From assembly GCA_900660155.1 (NCBI GenBank), contig CABFPE010000485.1, positions 209,257 through 273,256 on the forward strand: 64,000 nucleotides of DNA, in the 5' to 3' direction. A model generated the notes under the pieces. That model had not been told where the DNA came from, ran no database searches, and saw only the letters and a list, made by a program, of their open reading frames with translations. A program made the translations under genes and the position numbers. This document shows, in pieces, positions 46,955 through 58,539 of the stretch. Position 1 is the first letter of the stretch. Every line of letters begins with the position of its first letter. This DNA comes from Hofstenia miamia (lineage: Eukaryota; Xenacoelomorpha; Acoela; Hofsteniidae).

Positions 46955-48655
46955 TTTAAAGTCATGAAATATACAAAATATCTAAATTTCCATGTACTCA
47001 TACATGCATTAAATTTACAAACATTAATAAATATTCCTCTTAACTACATTTTTAATGAATGCATTAAATCCAAAACATTCCCAGACTGCTTAAAAGAAGC
47101 ACATGTTACTCCGCTTTACAAAAAAAATGATGAAACATGCCCACTAAATTATAGGCCTATTTCAATCACGACCCCAATAAGTAAAGTTTTTGAAAGACTA
47201 ATATTCAATCAAATGTTCGAGCATATTAAAAAACATAATCGGCTCTCTGCAACCCAATTTGGATTTAGAAGAAGTTTTTCAACGAATGATGCACTTATCC
47301 AGGCAACAGAGAACTGGCGAAATTCATTGGATGATCAACAATATGTTGCTATTGCATGCTTAGATCTCTCTAAGGCATTTGATTCAATCGACCATGACAT
47401 ACTAATAAAAAAACTAAAACGTATGGGATTCTCCCTCGATAGTACTAGTTTAATTGCGAGTTTCTTAAGTAATAGGAAACAACGAGTTAAAATCAACTCA
47501 GTACTTTCAGACTGGCTGTATATTGAAAAAGGTGTTCCGCAAGGAACCATTCTTGGACCTCTTCTGTTTAATATCTATGTCAATGATATGGACTTTTATA
47601 CTAATTGCAATCTTATACAATATGCAGACGATACCTGTATATTTTCCGCCAACAAGTCATTAGATGTTGCAATAAAAAAAGTGGAATCCAACTGCCAGTC
47701 ACTAAGCCATTATTTCGCTATGCACAAATTACGCATTAATGCCGAGAAAACGCAATTTTGTATAATGAACCCCTTTTTCAACAATAACTTGCATACAAAT
47801 AAAAATTTGACTATAAAAAATGCAATTATTTCTACAAGTGATACTTTCAAATATTTAGGAATAATAATTGACTCAAAACTTTCTTTTTCCGAGCACATTA
47901 AATCTACACAGAAAAAAATTGCTGCTGGCATAAGAACTATTTCTCAGGTTGCTGACCTATTACCTCCTCATGCAATAATTCAGCTATTCCACGCATTTGT
48001 TATGAGCCACCTAAATTACGGGAGTGTACTATTTTCAAATTTGAGCACATCATTGATAAATAAACTTCAGCTGCAATATAAATGGGCTTTAAATGTTTGC
48101 AAAAGAAATTCTAGTAACACCAAAAATTATATTTTGGAAACGTGTCCTTCTCCTCAACAATTAATACAAATCAATATTGCTACATTATTTTTCAAAGCTG
48201 CTAACGAAATTCCGCCTTATGATAAGATAAATCTCCCTGAATTCAAGAAAACTTTCAATAGACGGTCTAAGAAACATGTTGTCACTAGGTTCAGACGTAA
48301 AGTCAAAGAAAATTCATTTTTAAACGTAGCCACAAGGCAATGGAATAATCTACCTAACGAAATTAAGCATATTACAAAACTGAAAGAATTCCGAAATAGT
48401 GTGAAAAGATTTATTCTTAAGCAAAAATTCATCTCAGGAAGATCTTGGACAGGGTACAAATTCTATAATAGCAATTACACAATTACTAGAATGTAGACTT
48501 ATTCTTAGCCTTCTTAGCAATGTATAGGTTTGTAAATAGTATGATTTTGTTTTATTTTTATTTTTAATGACGCTATTTTGAGAAGCCATCAGTTTGTTTA
48601 ATTGCTTTACCTTCTCTTCTCTTAATAAAGATTGTCTTATCTTATCTTATCTTAA
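46955..48655 (+). mobile_element. CR1/Jockey-like LINE copy 1, 5' truncated
   Basis: Only the reverse-transcriptase half of ORF2 and the 3' untranslated end are present. The 3' end is a (CTTAT)n tail at 48635-48654. 5' truncation is usual for LINE insertions. The family is shared with the two copies at 49.4-55.1 kb, which end in the same tail. Confidence 0.8.
46964..48496 (+). CDS. LINE ORF2 fragment with open reverse transcriptase
   Basis: 510 residues without a stop. Reverse-transcriptase blocks appear in order: LNYRPISITTPISKVFERL (about 60-80), LSATQFGFRR, ACLDLSKAFDSIDHDIL (first catalytic Asp), GVPQGTILGPLLFNIYVNDM, and QYADDTCIFS (catalytic Asp pair, near 222). A thumb-like and C-terminal region with FLNVATRQWNNLPNEIK follows. 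The endonuclease is missing because the copy is 5' truncated, so it cannot move by itself. The open frame shows that it is young. The listed ATG is just the first in the truncated frame. Confidence 0.8.
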   Translation: MKYTKYLNFHVLIHALNLQTLINIPLNYIFNECIKSKTFPDCLKEAHVTPLYKKNDETCPLNYRPISITTPISKVFERLIFNQMFEHIKKHNRLSATQFGFRRSFSTNDALIQATENWRNSLDDQQYVAIACLDLSKAFDSIDHDILIKKLKRMGFSLDSTSLIASFLSNRKQRVKINSVLSDWLYIEKGVPQGTILGPLLFNIYVNDMDFYTNCNLIQYADDTCIFSANKSLDVAIKKVESNCQSLSHYFAMHKLRINAEKTQFCIMNPFFNNNLHTNKNLTIKNAIISTSDTFKYLGIIIDSKLSFSEHIKSTQKKIAAGIRTISQVADLLPPHAIIQLFHAFVMSHLNYGSVLFSNLSTSLINKLQLQYKWALNVCKRNSSNTKNYILETCPSPQQLIQINIATLFFKAANEIPPYDKINLPEFKKTFNRRSKKHVVTRFRRKVKENSFLNVATRQWNNLPNEIKHITKLKEFRNSVKRFILKQKFISGRSWTGYKFYNSNYTITRM

Positions 48656-48689
48656 TTGCCCGTTATTTTCTGAAGACAAAATTGAATAA

Positions 48690-48905
48690 GAATCATGTGA
48701 TTGGTCGTGTATATGGACGTCGATGGCCAATACATTCACCGATCTCAGTCCACTTGATTATTGCTTCTGGGTTATAATGAAAGCCAGAGTTTACCATGCC
48801 AATATGCCCACTACATTGGAAAACTTGAAAGCAAGAATTACTCAAGAAATTGATAACGTATCCGTAGACGAACTGAAACAAGCTAATGCAAATTTGAACC
48901 TTTGA
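48690..48905 (+). pseudogene. Tc/mariner transposase scrap
   Basis: The short stretch reads RRWPIHSP, then after a 1-base shift DLSPLDYCFWVIMKARVY, then PTTLENLKARITQEID. This is the C-terminal end typical of DDE transposases of the mariner/Tc3 kind (pattern WPxRSPDLxPLDxxLWGxxK). Only this end survives, lying between two LINEs. Confidence 0.6.
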
Positions 48906-49009
48906 TCTGAAATTAAAAAAAATAACCAAACGGTTTGCTTTTGTTTTGGCTTCATCTAAAAACAAAAATGTGCTTTTCCAATTGTTATATTTTGAAAAAT
49001 AAATTTTCG

Positions 49010-49435
49010 GGCCTTTTGGAAAACACTGTATTCAAGATCGAATACAGAGGAATCCATACAAACTGCCTAATAAGAAATCTTAAAAACATTAAATCAATGC
49101 AGGAAAATATGAAATTAATACCAAAAACATATAATATAAGATCTGTTTTGAATTTAAAAGCACGTACTAATTTTGAAAATTTGTCTAACGTTTACAAAAT
49201 TACATGCGCGTATGGCGCAATTTATGTTGGACAAACTTCAAGACAATTATGTAAAGGAATTCAAAGAACATAGAACATCAACAGAAATATCGAATCATTT
49301 AAATATCCGTGATTATCAATTTTGTTATAAAAAATTTTACAAGATCAATTTTCACTGCAAGCAGCTGAATCATATTATATAATATATTTAAAACCAACTT
49401 CAAATAAAAAAGAAGACTATATATTTAAAAAATTA
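49010..49435 (+). pseudogene. Penelope-like element scrap with GIY-YIG endonuclease
   Basis: Two overlapping frames (48935-49273 and 49173-49382) together show the GIY-YIG nuclease core: NVYKITCAYGAIYVGQTSRQ, followed one frame over by KEFKEHRTSTEISNHLNIRD. The spacing (VY-x-I-x-C ... IYVGQTSR-x-L ... EH) is that of the C-terminal endonuclease of Penelope-like retroelements. No Penelope reverse transcriptase is present, so this is a 5'-truncated, frameshifted end piece. Confidence 0.6.
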
Positions 49436-50301
49436 TGTTCATTGAAATAATAAATTGGATTAGATCGAATTTTGTAACAATTAGTGCGGTAAAAATTTTC
49501 ATGTCTTATGTTGTTAAATATATAGCGAAATATACTGCTGATTATGTTTCTATTCATACATCAACTATATGTTATTCAAGAACATTTTTAACTATGTCAT
49601 CCAGGCGCAGATGTACTATTAAAATCAATTTTAAAAAGTCGTTCTTTATATCTCTTATAATTTTCCTGTTATTAGTGATAAATGGCATTAAAACTTATCC
49701 CAGTCCGATCTTAAATTTTGAATCATACATCAAAAAATTGAATACCGGCTCAGATATTGTGAATTACGTACATTTAAATTTTCAGAATCTAAGTATTAAA
49801 AATTTCGAATATAGGGAATTCGTTTCAAATACTAAAAATGATTTAATTCTCGCAATTTCTGAAACTTGGCTAAAGATTTACGATCTAGATAGCACATGGT
49901 CTGTTAATGAAACTTTTGCACTATTTAGAAAGGATAGAGTTTTGAACAATATGTTTGGAAAATCAAAAGGTGGAGGTGTATTACTTTTAGTTCCAAAGTC
50001 ATTCAATCCCAAAATACGCAACGATATTAAAAGTCCTAACACATCAAATTTTGACAGTCTATGGGTTGAAATTACTAATCCAATTAAAAATTCTAGATTT
50101 CAAAAACAATTATTAAATGTATCATACTGTCCGCATAAGAAATTTGCCAATTTTTTTATTCAACAACTAGAAGAAGAATTATCACTTGCCTGTTCTGAAA
50201 ATAAAGATTTAGTACTTTTCGGAGATTGGAACCTCAATTATTTAAATGCTAATGATCAATGTAAAATGGATTTGTTCTTGAAACATTTAATCTTGTATTG
50301 A
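49435..50301 (+). pseudogene. LINE copy 2: leader and AP-like endonuclease
   Basis: 288 residues. After a basic region and a hydrophobic run (FFISLIIFLLLVING) come endonuclease landmarks: VHLNFQNLSIKN, LILAISETWLK (catalytic Glu), GGGVLLLVPKSF, SLWVEI, and VLFGDWNLNY (Asp/Asn). It continues into the next frame at 50298, so ORF2 carries a frameshift there. The domain nicks target DNA. Confidence 0.7.
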
Positions 50302-51263
50302 CCAATAAAACATTGGCCACTAGAATCACATCATCGAGTAGGACTCTAATTGACTACATTTCATTAGCTGAAAACAATAACACACACTTCCAGTACATCT
50401 CTTCTGAATGCCCATTCTCGGATCACTGTTTTACATCTATCAAATTTCAAAAGTCTTCTCACTCAACCCCAAAAATTACCACGAAATGGATTAAAACTCG
50501 TGAAAAGTGTATTGAAAATATTAATAATTTTAAATCATCCCTCTCATCAGAAAATTGGTTTCCTGTATATTCTGCATCAAATATAAATGAAATGCTAAAA
50601 AATTTCTCAGACATTTTTGAATTTTACCTCAACAGATTTTGCCCTGAAAGGAAAATAATGGTTAAATCCACAACCAAATCCAAAGCAAACAATACTTTTT
50701 CTAACAAACCCTGGATATCTGACACTTGTAAAGCTTTAATTCGCGAAAAGAACAAAGCATATAAACATTTTATAAATTCTCGAACTAACAAGAACTTTGC
50801 TGCCTATAAAAAGGCCAGAAATGCCTCGAATATTGCATCTCGTAGGGCATTCAATGAATTTATCAAAAATGAGTATACGCGTCTTCCAAATGAAAAGTCA
50901 AAATGGAAACTAATAAAAGAAATCACAAATTATAAGCAATCTAAATCAAACTTAATTGATGTGATTAAAGATCAAAATGGAAATAATCTAACCGACAATT
51001 TAGAAATTTCTAATGAATTAAACAAGACTTTTGTCAACTTAGGAAATTACAAAGGGCCCCTTATTAAATACAAAAACCTCTCACACAAAATCTTTACACC
51101 TGAATTTAATTTCCGATTCTCAACTACCTATGAAATTATTAAATCGATTCTTAAGCTTAAGTCCAACAAATCAAGTGGTCCCTCAAATATCCCCTCTTGG
51201 GCTCTTAAAATGACTGCAGATATCATTGAAAGTCCTTTAAATTTCATTTTAATGAATCTATAA
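50298..51263 (+). pseudogene. LINE copy 2: end of endonuclease and linker
   Basis: 321 residues that continue the endonuclease (SSRTLIDYISLA, CPFSDHCFTSIKF, with the final catalytic SDH) and the linker with NKPWISDTCKALIREKNKAY, a signature that precedes the RT in CR1/Jockey LINEs. It then enters the RT region (SGPSNIPSWALK). It stops just before the first RT blocks, which continue in another frame. Confidence 0.7.
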
Positions 51264-51428
51264 AATGCAATCACTTCCCAGATGATCTGAAACTTGCTCA
51301 CATTACTCCTATTTTTAAAAAAAACGATCCTTCAATTGCCGCTAATTATCGACCAATTTCAATTACTTCTCCAATAAGTAAAATATTCGAAAGATCATTA
51401 CATAATCAAATAATTAAACATTTTAATA

Positions 51429-52267
51429 CAAGGTTCATATTAATGCGACATTAATAAATTTTCATTCACGATTTCTTTACATTTTCATTGTGTTTACGTA
51501 CAATTTGGCGGTAAAATAGGCAAATAAAAATTACATAACGACAGATACGTGCATTTGGCATATCATAAGCAACTTTGAATAACATTATCAATATGAAGCC
51601 ACAGAGCAGTGATCAAAAGAAGAAATATACAATTATGGACCATAAAGACATCAATGTGGCGGTATCCCTGGAGAAGAATGGGTTTCCAAAAGCCAAAACA
51701 GCCAGTATTCTTGGAGTACACAGATCGACTTTGCATCGTAGGTTAAAGTTGTATAATTCTGGACATGGGTTGCGTCGCAGAGGCCCAAAGAAAAAATGGA
51801 CGGTGAGAGACAAATATCGCCTTATCAGAAATTCTGTTGTTTTTCAATAGGATAATGCACCCGTCCATGGTACATAGGCAGTCAAAGACACATTGGTTAG
51901 TTTGAACATCATCCCCACCCCCTGGCCTCCTCAAAGTCCCGACCTAAACATAATCGAGAATGTGTGGAAGCGAATTAAACAGGAAATAAATAAGTTTAAT
52001 GCTGAAATTCGAAACAGAGACGACCTTTGGGAACACATTCTGAAAGCATGGTTGGAGATCGATAATGATTTTATCAAGAAACTGTATGAGTCGATTCCCA
52101 AAAGACTCAAAGAGGTTATTAGGATGAAAGGGATGACTTCCAAGTACTGATATATGTTTCTTCCCCCCCCCAATGTGTTTTCTTTATTTCTTATGTAAAT
52201 TCACTTTTTTCTTCTGCTACTAGTGATTTTCGTTTTGTTCTCGTCGCATTAATTTGAACCTTGACTG
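51429..52267 (+). mobile_element. internally deleted Tc1-like transposon
   Basis: The right terminus reads, inward, CAGTCAAGGTTCAAATTAAT; the left is the same less four bases. A TA lies on each side (51427-51428 and 52268-52269). Inside, a Tc1 transposase N-terminus (51575-51840, HTH with KAKTASILGVHRSTLHRRL) joins directly to its C-terminal part, QxDNAPVH and SPDLNIIENVW, with the Glu 34 residues after the Asp. The segment with the first catalytic Asp is missing. At 839 bp it is non-autonomous. Confidence 0.8.
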
Positions 52268-53606
52268 TAAGTATAATTTATTATCGAACACCCAATTTGG
52301 ATTTCGCAAAATTTTTTATACAAATGATGCACTATTACATGCTACTGAAAAATGGAGAGCATTCCTCGATTCTAATAAATTTGTAGATATAGCTTGTTTA
52401 GATCTCTCAAAAGCCTTTGATTCGATTAATCACAACATACTTATTGAAAAACTATCTTACTTAGGATTTTCTTGTAATAGTAAGCAATTGATAACTAGTT
52501 ACCTTAACCAAAGATTCCAGAGAGTTAAATTAAACGATATTTTTTCTGATTGGTTACCGGTTTACAATGGGGTGCCTCAAGGAACGATTCTAGGTCCTCT
52601 TCTTTTTAGTATTTATGTAAATGACATGCAGTCAATAACCAATTGCAATCTAATTCAATATGCCGATGACACCTGCATCTTCAGCGATAATACATCATTG
52701 CACTCAGCAGTGGAATCAATAGAATTCAATTGCAACAAATTGTCAAAATATTTTTCAATGCATAAGTTGCTAATTAATGAAGCTAAGACGGAATTTTGTA
52801 TTTTGCAGCCCAATAAAAATAACTACGATGTTTCCAAAATGACTTTGAAAATTAATACTGTTAATGTACCTATTGTAGACACTTTCAAGTACTTAGGCGT
52901 AACCATTGACTCAAAGTTAAAGTTCAACACTCACATTAACATAACAGTTAGAAAACTAGCTGTAGGTATAAAAAGTATGACAGTAGTAGTTAAGCAGTTA
53001 CCACCTTGTGCAAATATTCAATTCTTCCATGCTTTTATCATGAGCCACCTTAATTATGCAAACATTTTATTTACTGATTTAAGTGATGTGCTTTATAGAA
53101 AACTTGACATTCAATTAAAATGGGCACTGAATATCTCAGCAAAAAATTCATCGAAAACTAAACATTACATTTCTAGGTCAATTCTCTTTCCAAAACAACT
53201 CGTCATTTTAAATACCTTGCTAACATTTTTCAAACTAGTAAAAAATCTACCGCCTTATAATTCAATTAAATTCCCGGGATTTGCGTATAAACAGAATTCA
53301 AGATCTAAAATTTTTACATGTGTTAAGTATAAGAAAAAAGTTTTGAAGAAATCTTTCATTAATGTCGCAATTCGAACCTGGAATTCGCTACCTAAAGAAA
53401 TTAAAAGCATTGAAAAATTGAAACCTTTTAAAAAGCGTATAAAATCTTCCTTAACACATCGACTGCCATGTATCCATATATTGGATACATGCTATGTCCC
53501 AAATTTGCCACATGTCCACATAATTATTTCAGATGTTTTTATTTGTGGACTTTTAAAAGGCGATCAATTATATTTTGACATTGAATGTATTAAAAAAATA
53601 AACTAA
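52254..53606 (+). CDS. LINE copy 2: reverse transcriptase
   Basis: 450 residues; the true LINE part begins just after the Tc1 (about 52270). Blocks: LSNTQFGFRK, ACLDLSKAFDSINHNIL, GVPQGTILGPLLFSIYVNDM, QYADDTCIFS, and FKYLGVTIDSKL. The end has SFINVAIRTWNSLPKEIK as in copy 1. All RT catalytic residues are present, but the ORF is cut off from its endonuclease by frameshifts and the Tc1. The ATG at 52254 lies in the transposon terminus and is not a natural start. Confidence 0.75.
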   Translation: MNLDCKYNLLSNTQFGFRKIFYTNDALLHATEKWRAFLDSNKFVDIACLDLSKAFDSINHNILIEKLSYLGFSCNSKQLITSYLNQRFQRVKLNDIFSDWLPVYNGVPQGTILGPLLFSIYVNDMQSITNCNLIQYADDTCIFSDNTSLHSAVESIEFNCNKLSKYFSMHKLLINEAKTEFCILQPNKNNYDVSKMTLKINTVNVPIVDTFKYLGVTIDSKLKFNTHINITVRKLAVGIKSMTVVVKQLPPCANIQFFHAFIMSHLNYANILFTDLSDVLYRKLDIQLKWALNISAKNSSKTKHYISRSILFPKQLVILNTLLTFFKLVKNLPPYNSIKFPGFAYKQNSRSKIFTCVKYKKKVLKKSFINVAIRTWNSLPKEIKSIEKLKPFKKRIKSSLTHRLPCIHILDTCYVPNLPHVHIIISDVFICGLLKGDQLYFDIECIKKIN

Positions 53607-53911
53607 AATAATTGGACCTATTGCTCATATCAAAGATTTGGCTTTGGCAGTCAATGTGTTAAGCAAAAATATATTTTAGGTACATCATGGTTAGGATTTA
53701 AATTTTACAACAATGACTATACGATAACTCGTCATTAAAATAGCAATATAAAGTAATTCATCCATAGCCTGTAAGAATTGTTACTTTTTGTAATGTATGT
53801 TGATTTGTAGATTGGTTACTTTTTTGTAATTTATGACGCTATTCAGATAAATTATCAGTTATTGAATTGTAAACATTTATCTGAATATAGAATCTCTTAT
53901 CTTATCTTATT

Positions 53912-55060
53912 TTTTCTTAAAATCCTTTTGTAAGATAAAATATTCGTTATTCAGATAAATATTAACAATTAGAAACAGGTAATTTATCTGAGTAGCATTA
54001 TGCAAATACATACTATAGAATTTAACAATATATACAATAAATCTACCAGACTAGAGATAAATTACAATAAGGATTTCAAGAAAGAGATATTGTAGAATTG
54101 GTATAATATCCATGCTTTACCTGAGATATACTTTTACTTAAGGAAAATGTTAATGCATTTCTTAAAAACTTGCAATTTTTCAATGTTCTTTATCTCTTTA
54201 GGTAGTGAATTCCATGTACGAATAGCGTGTTAATGAATGATTGCTTCAAGATCTTTTTTTGTATATTTTGTGCAAGTAAAGTGTTTGGTCTGGAATTCTG
54301 CTTATGAATAAAACCAGAAATTGAAAATAATATTATAAAGTTGTAATTCTTAATGAACTGAGAAAACGTTAATATCATGTTCAATATGATTAGCTGTCTT
54401 GGAAAAGGACAGGCCTAGAAATAAAGTGCTTTGTTTTTTTGATAAATTTTTTCTTTGAAACATTAAGGACCCCTTTTAATTGGACATCGAGTTTTCTATA
54501 AAATACATATTGCATAACTTAGGTGACTCATAATAAATGAATGGAAAAGTTGAGTTATTGTACATTCGGGTAATTGCATTACTATCATTGACATAATTCT
54601 TATACCTATAGCCAATTTTCGGAATATTGCATTAATGTTAGATTCAAAATTGAGCTTGGATAAAACTTTATATGAGAAGTTTCATATACAGTCTTTAGGT
54701 AATTGTTGACTGATTTTGTTTTCTCTAATTCTAGTTTGTAAATATGAATTAAATTTACCAAGATGTTGCAAACAATATATATTTTGATTAATATTTTGTG
54801 AATTTTAAATAGGCTTGCCGAAACATGTCAAATAAAAGATGCGTTTTTATAAATTGATGCATATACTCAACGATTTTAAAATTGAATTTAGTTGAGGATT
54901 TATTTAATAATATTATAGTTTTCTTTTGGTTTATTTTGACCTCATGAGTTTTTAATGCAATCTTTCGTTTCTTTAAATATCCATATCCTCCACATTTTGT
55001 TATCATCCTTATTATTGTATTTTTTCTATCTTTACGATTGGACAAAACAAATTAGCAATG
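53912..55060 (-). mobile_element. CR1/Jockey-like LINE copy 3, inverted and decayed
   Basis: On the minus strand the 3' end (ATTTATCTGAAT and a degenerate TTATC tail) lies at about 53.92 kb, directly against the tail of copy 2. Upstream in element order, the frame 54384-54190 matches copy 2 (GFIHKQNSRPN against GFAYKQNSRSK). More decayed sequence to about 55.05 kb matches earlier RT parts (KTKHFISR, SHLSYA). It is much older than copies 1 and 2. Confidence 0.65.
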
Positions 55061-55715
55061 CTTGTTAAATTTTCAATTATAAACCTCATTTTTGATCCAC
55101 TGTTGTCAATGTAGTAATCTTTGTATTAGTTCTCTTCAAAAGATTGAAATCCTTGCATGGTATTATAATAACTCACATTGATAGTATTAGAGCCTCCCCA
55201 TACATTTAAATGAACTCACAAGTTAATATATACAGAATATTCTTTAGAAATATCATTTCTGATTATTAGTTTGAATTTCTGTGGTATATTTTGTAGAAAG
55301 CAAGCCCTCTGTGTTTATTTGATAAATCAAATTTTGTATCCTAATAAAAATAATAAATTTGGTTTTGACCAAGTTTCTGTATGCTGTCATTAAAATTCTG
55401 AATTTATATCGTAAAATGTATCGATTTTATTCATAATACTTTGGGTATTAAAATTTACTACTGAAATTTTTTTCATTTACCCTGCTGCAGGGTATAATAT
55501 TTTCGTATAGTCTTTTATAACAATTCATGATTAGTCTTCAAAATAGTCTACTGTTGTTGATTTTTATTGATTGAACACTGTTAAATGCATTACGGTTATT
55601 ATATGATTTATTAAAGATAGTTGGATGTTAGCTGTTGGTGTATTTCGTACTTCTTTAACATTTTTAAGTGGACCATTTTCATAATGGTGATTATTTATTT
55701 ATGCAGTGAATTGAA
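55061..55715. other. AT-rich spacer
   Basis: No gene or element recognised. The first part may be further decayed LINE copy 3. Confidence 0.4.
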
Positions 55716-56126
55716 TTCAGCGGTTGTCAACTGTGAGCCATGAAACCTTACTGGGGTTCACACACAAAAAATAGCAAAATGAGGTCAACGGTGACATTTG
55801 GGTGGTCCATAGGGCAATTCTAATTCAGAGTGGTTCTTATTACTGAGAAAGGAATTTCTACAGAAATTGAAACTATTTTAGAATACTAAAAGTAAAAATA
55901 TTGACGCAGCTGTTCCATTTTTATAGAAATATAATTCTTAAATACTTTATTTGTATTATTTTACATTTTTTTAAAATAAAGCAAAATCATTTCCTATATG
56001 TTTAATATTAACATTTCCTCTACAATTATATAAGGATTTTTTTACGGAAAGGGGCGGGGGAAGTATTCCAGCTAAATAATTCAGAGGAAAGGAGACCAGG
56101 GGCAAAAAACTTGGGAACAACTGGCT
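55716..56126. mobile_element. possible hAT-like fragment
   Basis: The left end CAGCGGTTGTCAACTGTGAG and the right end (inward) CAGTTGTTCCCAAGTTTTTT resemble the CAG-rich, TTCCCAA-type ends of old hAT elements. GGGTGGTCCATAGGGCAA inside is also reminiscent of these. No clear target duplication was seen, so this is tentative. Confidence 0.3.
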
Positions 56127-58525
56127 TAGTTGAACATACCATTGTAGAATGATCTCATTCAAAACAGTTGTCTTACAAAATAATGATCAAGCGTACAAAT
56201 TATTCCAAGGCGAAGTTTCAGTGTTTTCCACACGAATGCATGTCTCAATTTCACTACTAATGGTTTTCACTTGTTATAATTGATAACACTGCTATATATG
56301 AATTCAGTATACTCCATTTGAAAATACAGAACTCATTAAATACTTTTACTTCAGCAGCTTTCCAAACATGAAAATGTAAAATTTCAGTTTCTTTCCCCGA
56401 TTAATGTAATCAGAAAATAGGTCATAATTGTTCTTGGGTATGTTGATTCACCCAATTTTATGATAATACAGCAAAACGCCATTTATAATATCTTCAATAT
56501 GTAAGAATAATTGTAAAAAAAAACTTTTTTCGTTCGGATGCTAAATGTATTACTAACAGAAAACTACTTTCTAGCTATGATAAATTGGCATTGCCCGTTA
56601 GGTTATGACATTGCTGGGACCTGCGTATTATCATCTTGAGACCAAAAATTTTCTAAAACTGTTTTCTATTTACATCGAAAACTTGGGATTTTATACAAAA
56701 TTGGTGTCTACATTTTTCCAGCTACAAGGTAAAAACCGCAAACACTTAGACTGGAAAATGAAACAACCCACACCGATATTACACGGCTTTCCTATTAGAA
56801 TGAGATATAGAAAGAAGTCCAGAGATATACATGGGGCAGGCCTGTTCTGAAGCATTGGGAAAGATGAACCAAAATTATAGGCGGAAATTTGAAAATATTT
56901 CTATTAAGCAACAGTACACGCAAGTCAACCCAAGCTCCTTGAATGCTACATTAGTAATAAAAAACGCGATAAAAAATATAACTTACATTTTGAAGCAATT
57001 TACATTAGTAACATATTTCAGTGCGTATATGTTATTAAGAGCATCTATTATACCAAATTTTAGTAAAGCAACCCAAAACATTAGAGAAAAGTTTTTGATA
57101 AGTTTTTTAAAAATGAGCCTAAATTATGTCTAATTAGTATTAATATAAATGGACCGGTTCGAATTCGGGCCGGATCTAAAGCTTCTTACCAAGGCCGGGC
57201 CTGGATTTAAGTTTTCGGCCGATGTCCATCTCTGAATAAACTGAGGTAGGAAACGGATAAACCTGACTCACCAGACCAGAAACTCGTTTTAGTCTAAGAA
57301 ATTCGACTGTTTGGGTCGATTTGCGGGTCATTATAATCGTTAGGGTAGAAGACACGAATAGATTTAATGAATAATTTGGGAAGTGCATAAAGATAGTGAT
57401 CTCACATTAAAAAATTAGGTCGCACGTCAGTGTTAGACAGATCGGGTCGAGCCGCATGTGAATGTTAAACTGGCCGTGTTGGATGGGTCAATAAAATTTA
57501 CCACTCCTGATAAAAATTAGGGTTCTGTGTGGGTAAGAATTTCGTTTGTTCCGGCCCACTTAATTCCTACCCTTTACCATCTCAGTCCAATGAATTTTTC
57601 TAGTGCATTGGTATCACGGCAATTATAAGTGATATTCTGGAATTAGGGTTTTACATATTATCCAATTGGAATGAAACAAATAAATCCAATGGAAATAAAT
57701 GGTCTTGTAAATATCTAGTTGAACATCACACGCTGCCCCAGGAAATCGGTCTAAGCTTCAATTGTAATTCTTCTACGTAGGAAACTCTTGATGTAATGAT
57801 ATAAATTGTATGTGGCATAGTAAATTGCATTGTCACTAAAAATATATGAATGTATACAATAATTATTAGTTCTATAGCTTTAATATGCCAAATAATAGGT
57901 TCCCTGCTGAAGCGCATTCTGTATCAATGGCCTAGAAAGACACTTTTTAATTCGATTTGTGACATTCACATTTCACTGCTATATGTTAAAATTTCAATGC
58001 ATCGTTTTTTGATTAATGGCGCTTTGGGTTTATATTTCAAATAACAAGCAAACTAAACAAATTTAAAATTCATGTATGTTTGAACGAAATTTCAGATTTA
58101 CTAGTGATATTTAGTAATCGAATTTAATTAAACAACATAAAATTGATTGTTTTTTGAATCTCAGAATTTTAAATATTAAGAATATCGGAAGAAATTGCTT
58201 ATGTCTCGTAAGACATGCAATTACATCAACTGCGAATGATGGCGAAATTCACTGAAAATGAATATTTCTGAAAAAAATTTAAGGATTCAAATTGTAAATT
58301 TCGTTATTTGATGCATAAACGTAATTTTTTTGAGAATTTGAATTTTCTGGTAATTTTTTAATCATACTATGCTCATGGAAAGAAGTACTAAAAACTGAGT
58401 TTAGAATCTGTTATTTTTTTTGCATGTGTTTTTGTGCATCTGATTCATCAAGGCTCCATGTTTTTGGAGGTTGCAGATAAAAGTATTCTACTGCTATAGC
58501 TTGAATTTTACAAAAATATTGTAGT
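56127..58525. other. spacer, no gene recognised
   Basis: Two overlapping frames at 56605-57133 have no known motif. A more GC- and CpG-rich patch at 57.14-57.5 kb with words such as CGGGCCGG may be an old element end. Nothing else. Confidence 0.35.
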
Positions 58526-58539
58526 ACTACTCACGCTTA

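Larger units (their letters stand above)
49436..53910 (+). mobile_element. CR1/Jockey-like LINE copy 2, with Tc1 insertion
   Basis: A longer copy: a hydrophobic leader and AP endonuclease (49435-50301), a middle region (50298-51263), the start of RT (51264-51428), a Tc1 derivative (51429-52267), the rest of RT (52270-53606) and a 3' end with a (CTTAT)n tail at 53895-53910. RT is about half identical to copy 1, so they are separate families of one clade. If the Tc1 and one copy of its TA are removed, the LINE frame reads through (KHF-NKYNLLS), so the Tc1 landed in an otherwise readable RT. Frameshifts near 50.30 and 51.26 kb remain. Confidence 0.8.

Noticed and set aside
52254-52270. ATG at 52254 as a natural start of the LINE reverse transcriptase
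   Set aside because: It lies in the terminus of the inserted Tc1 element; the LINE frame continues from before the insertion.
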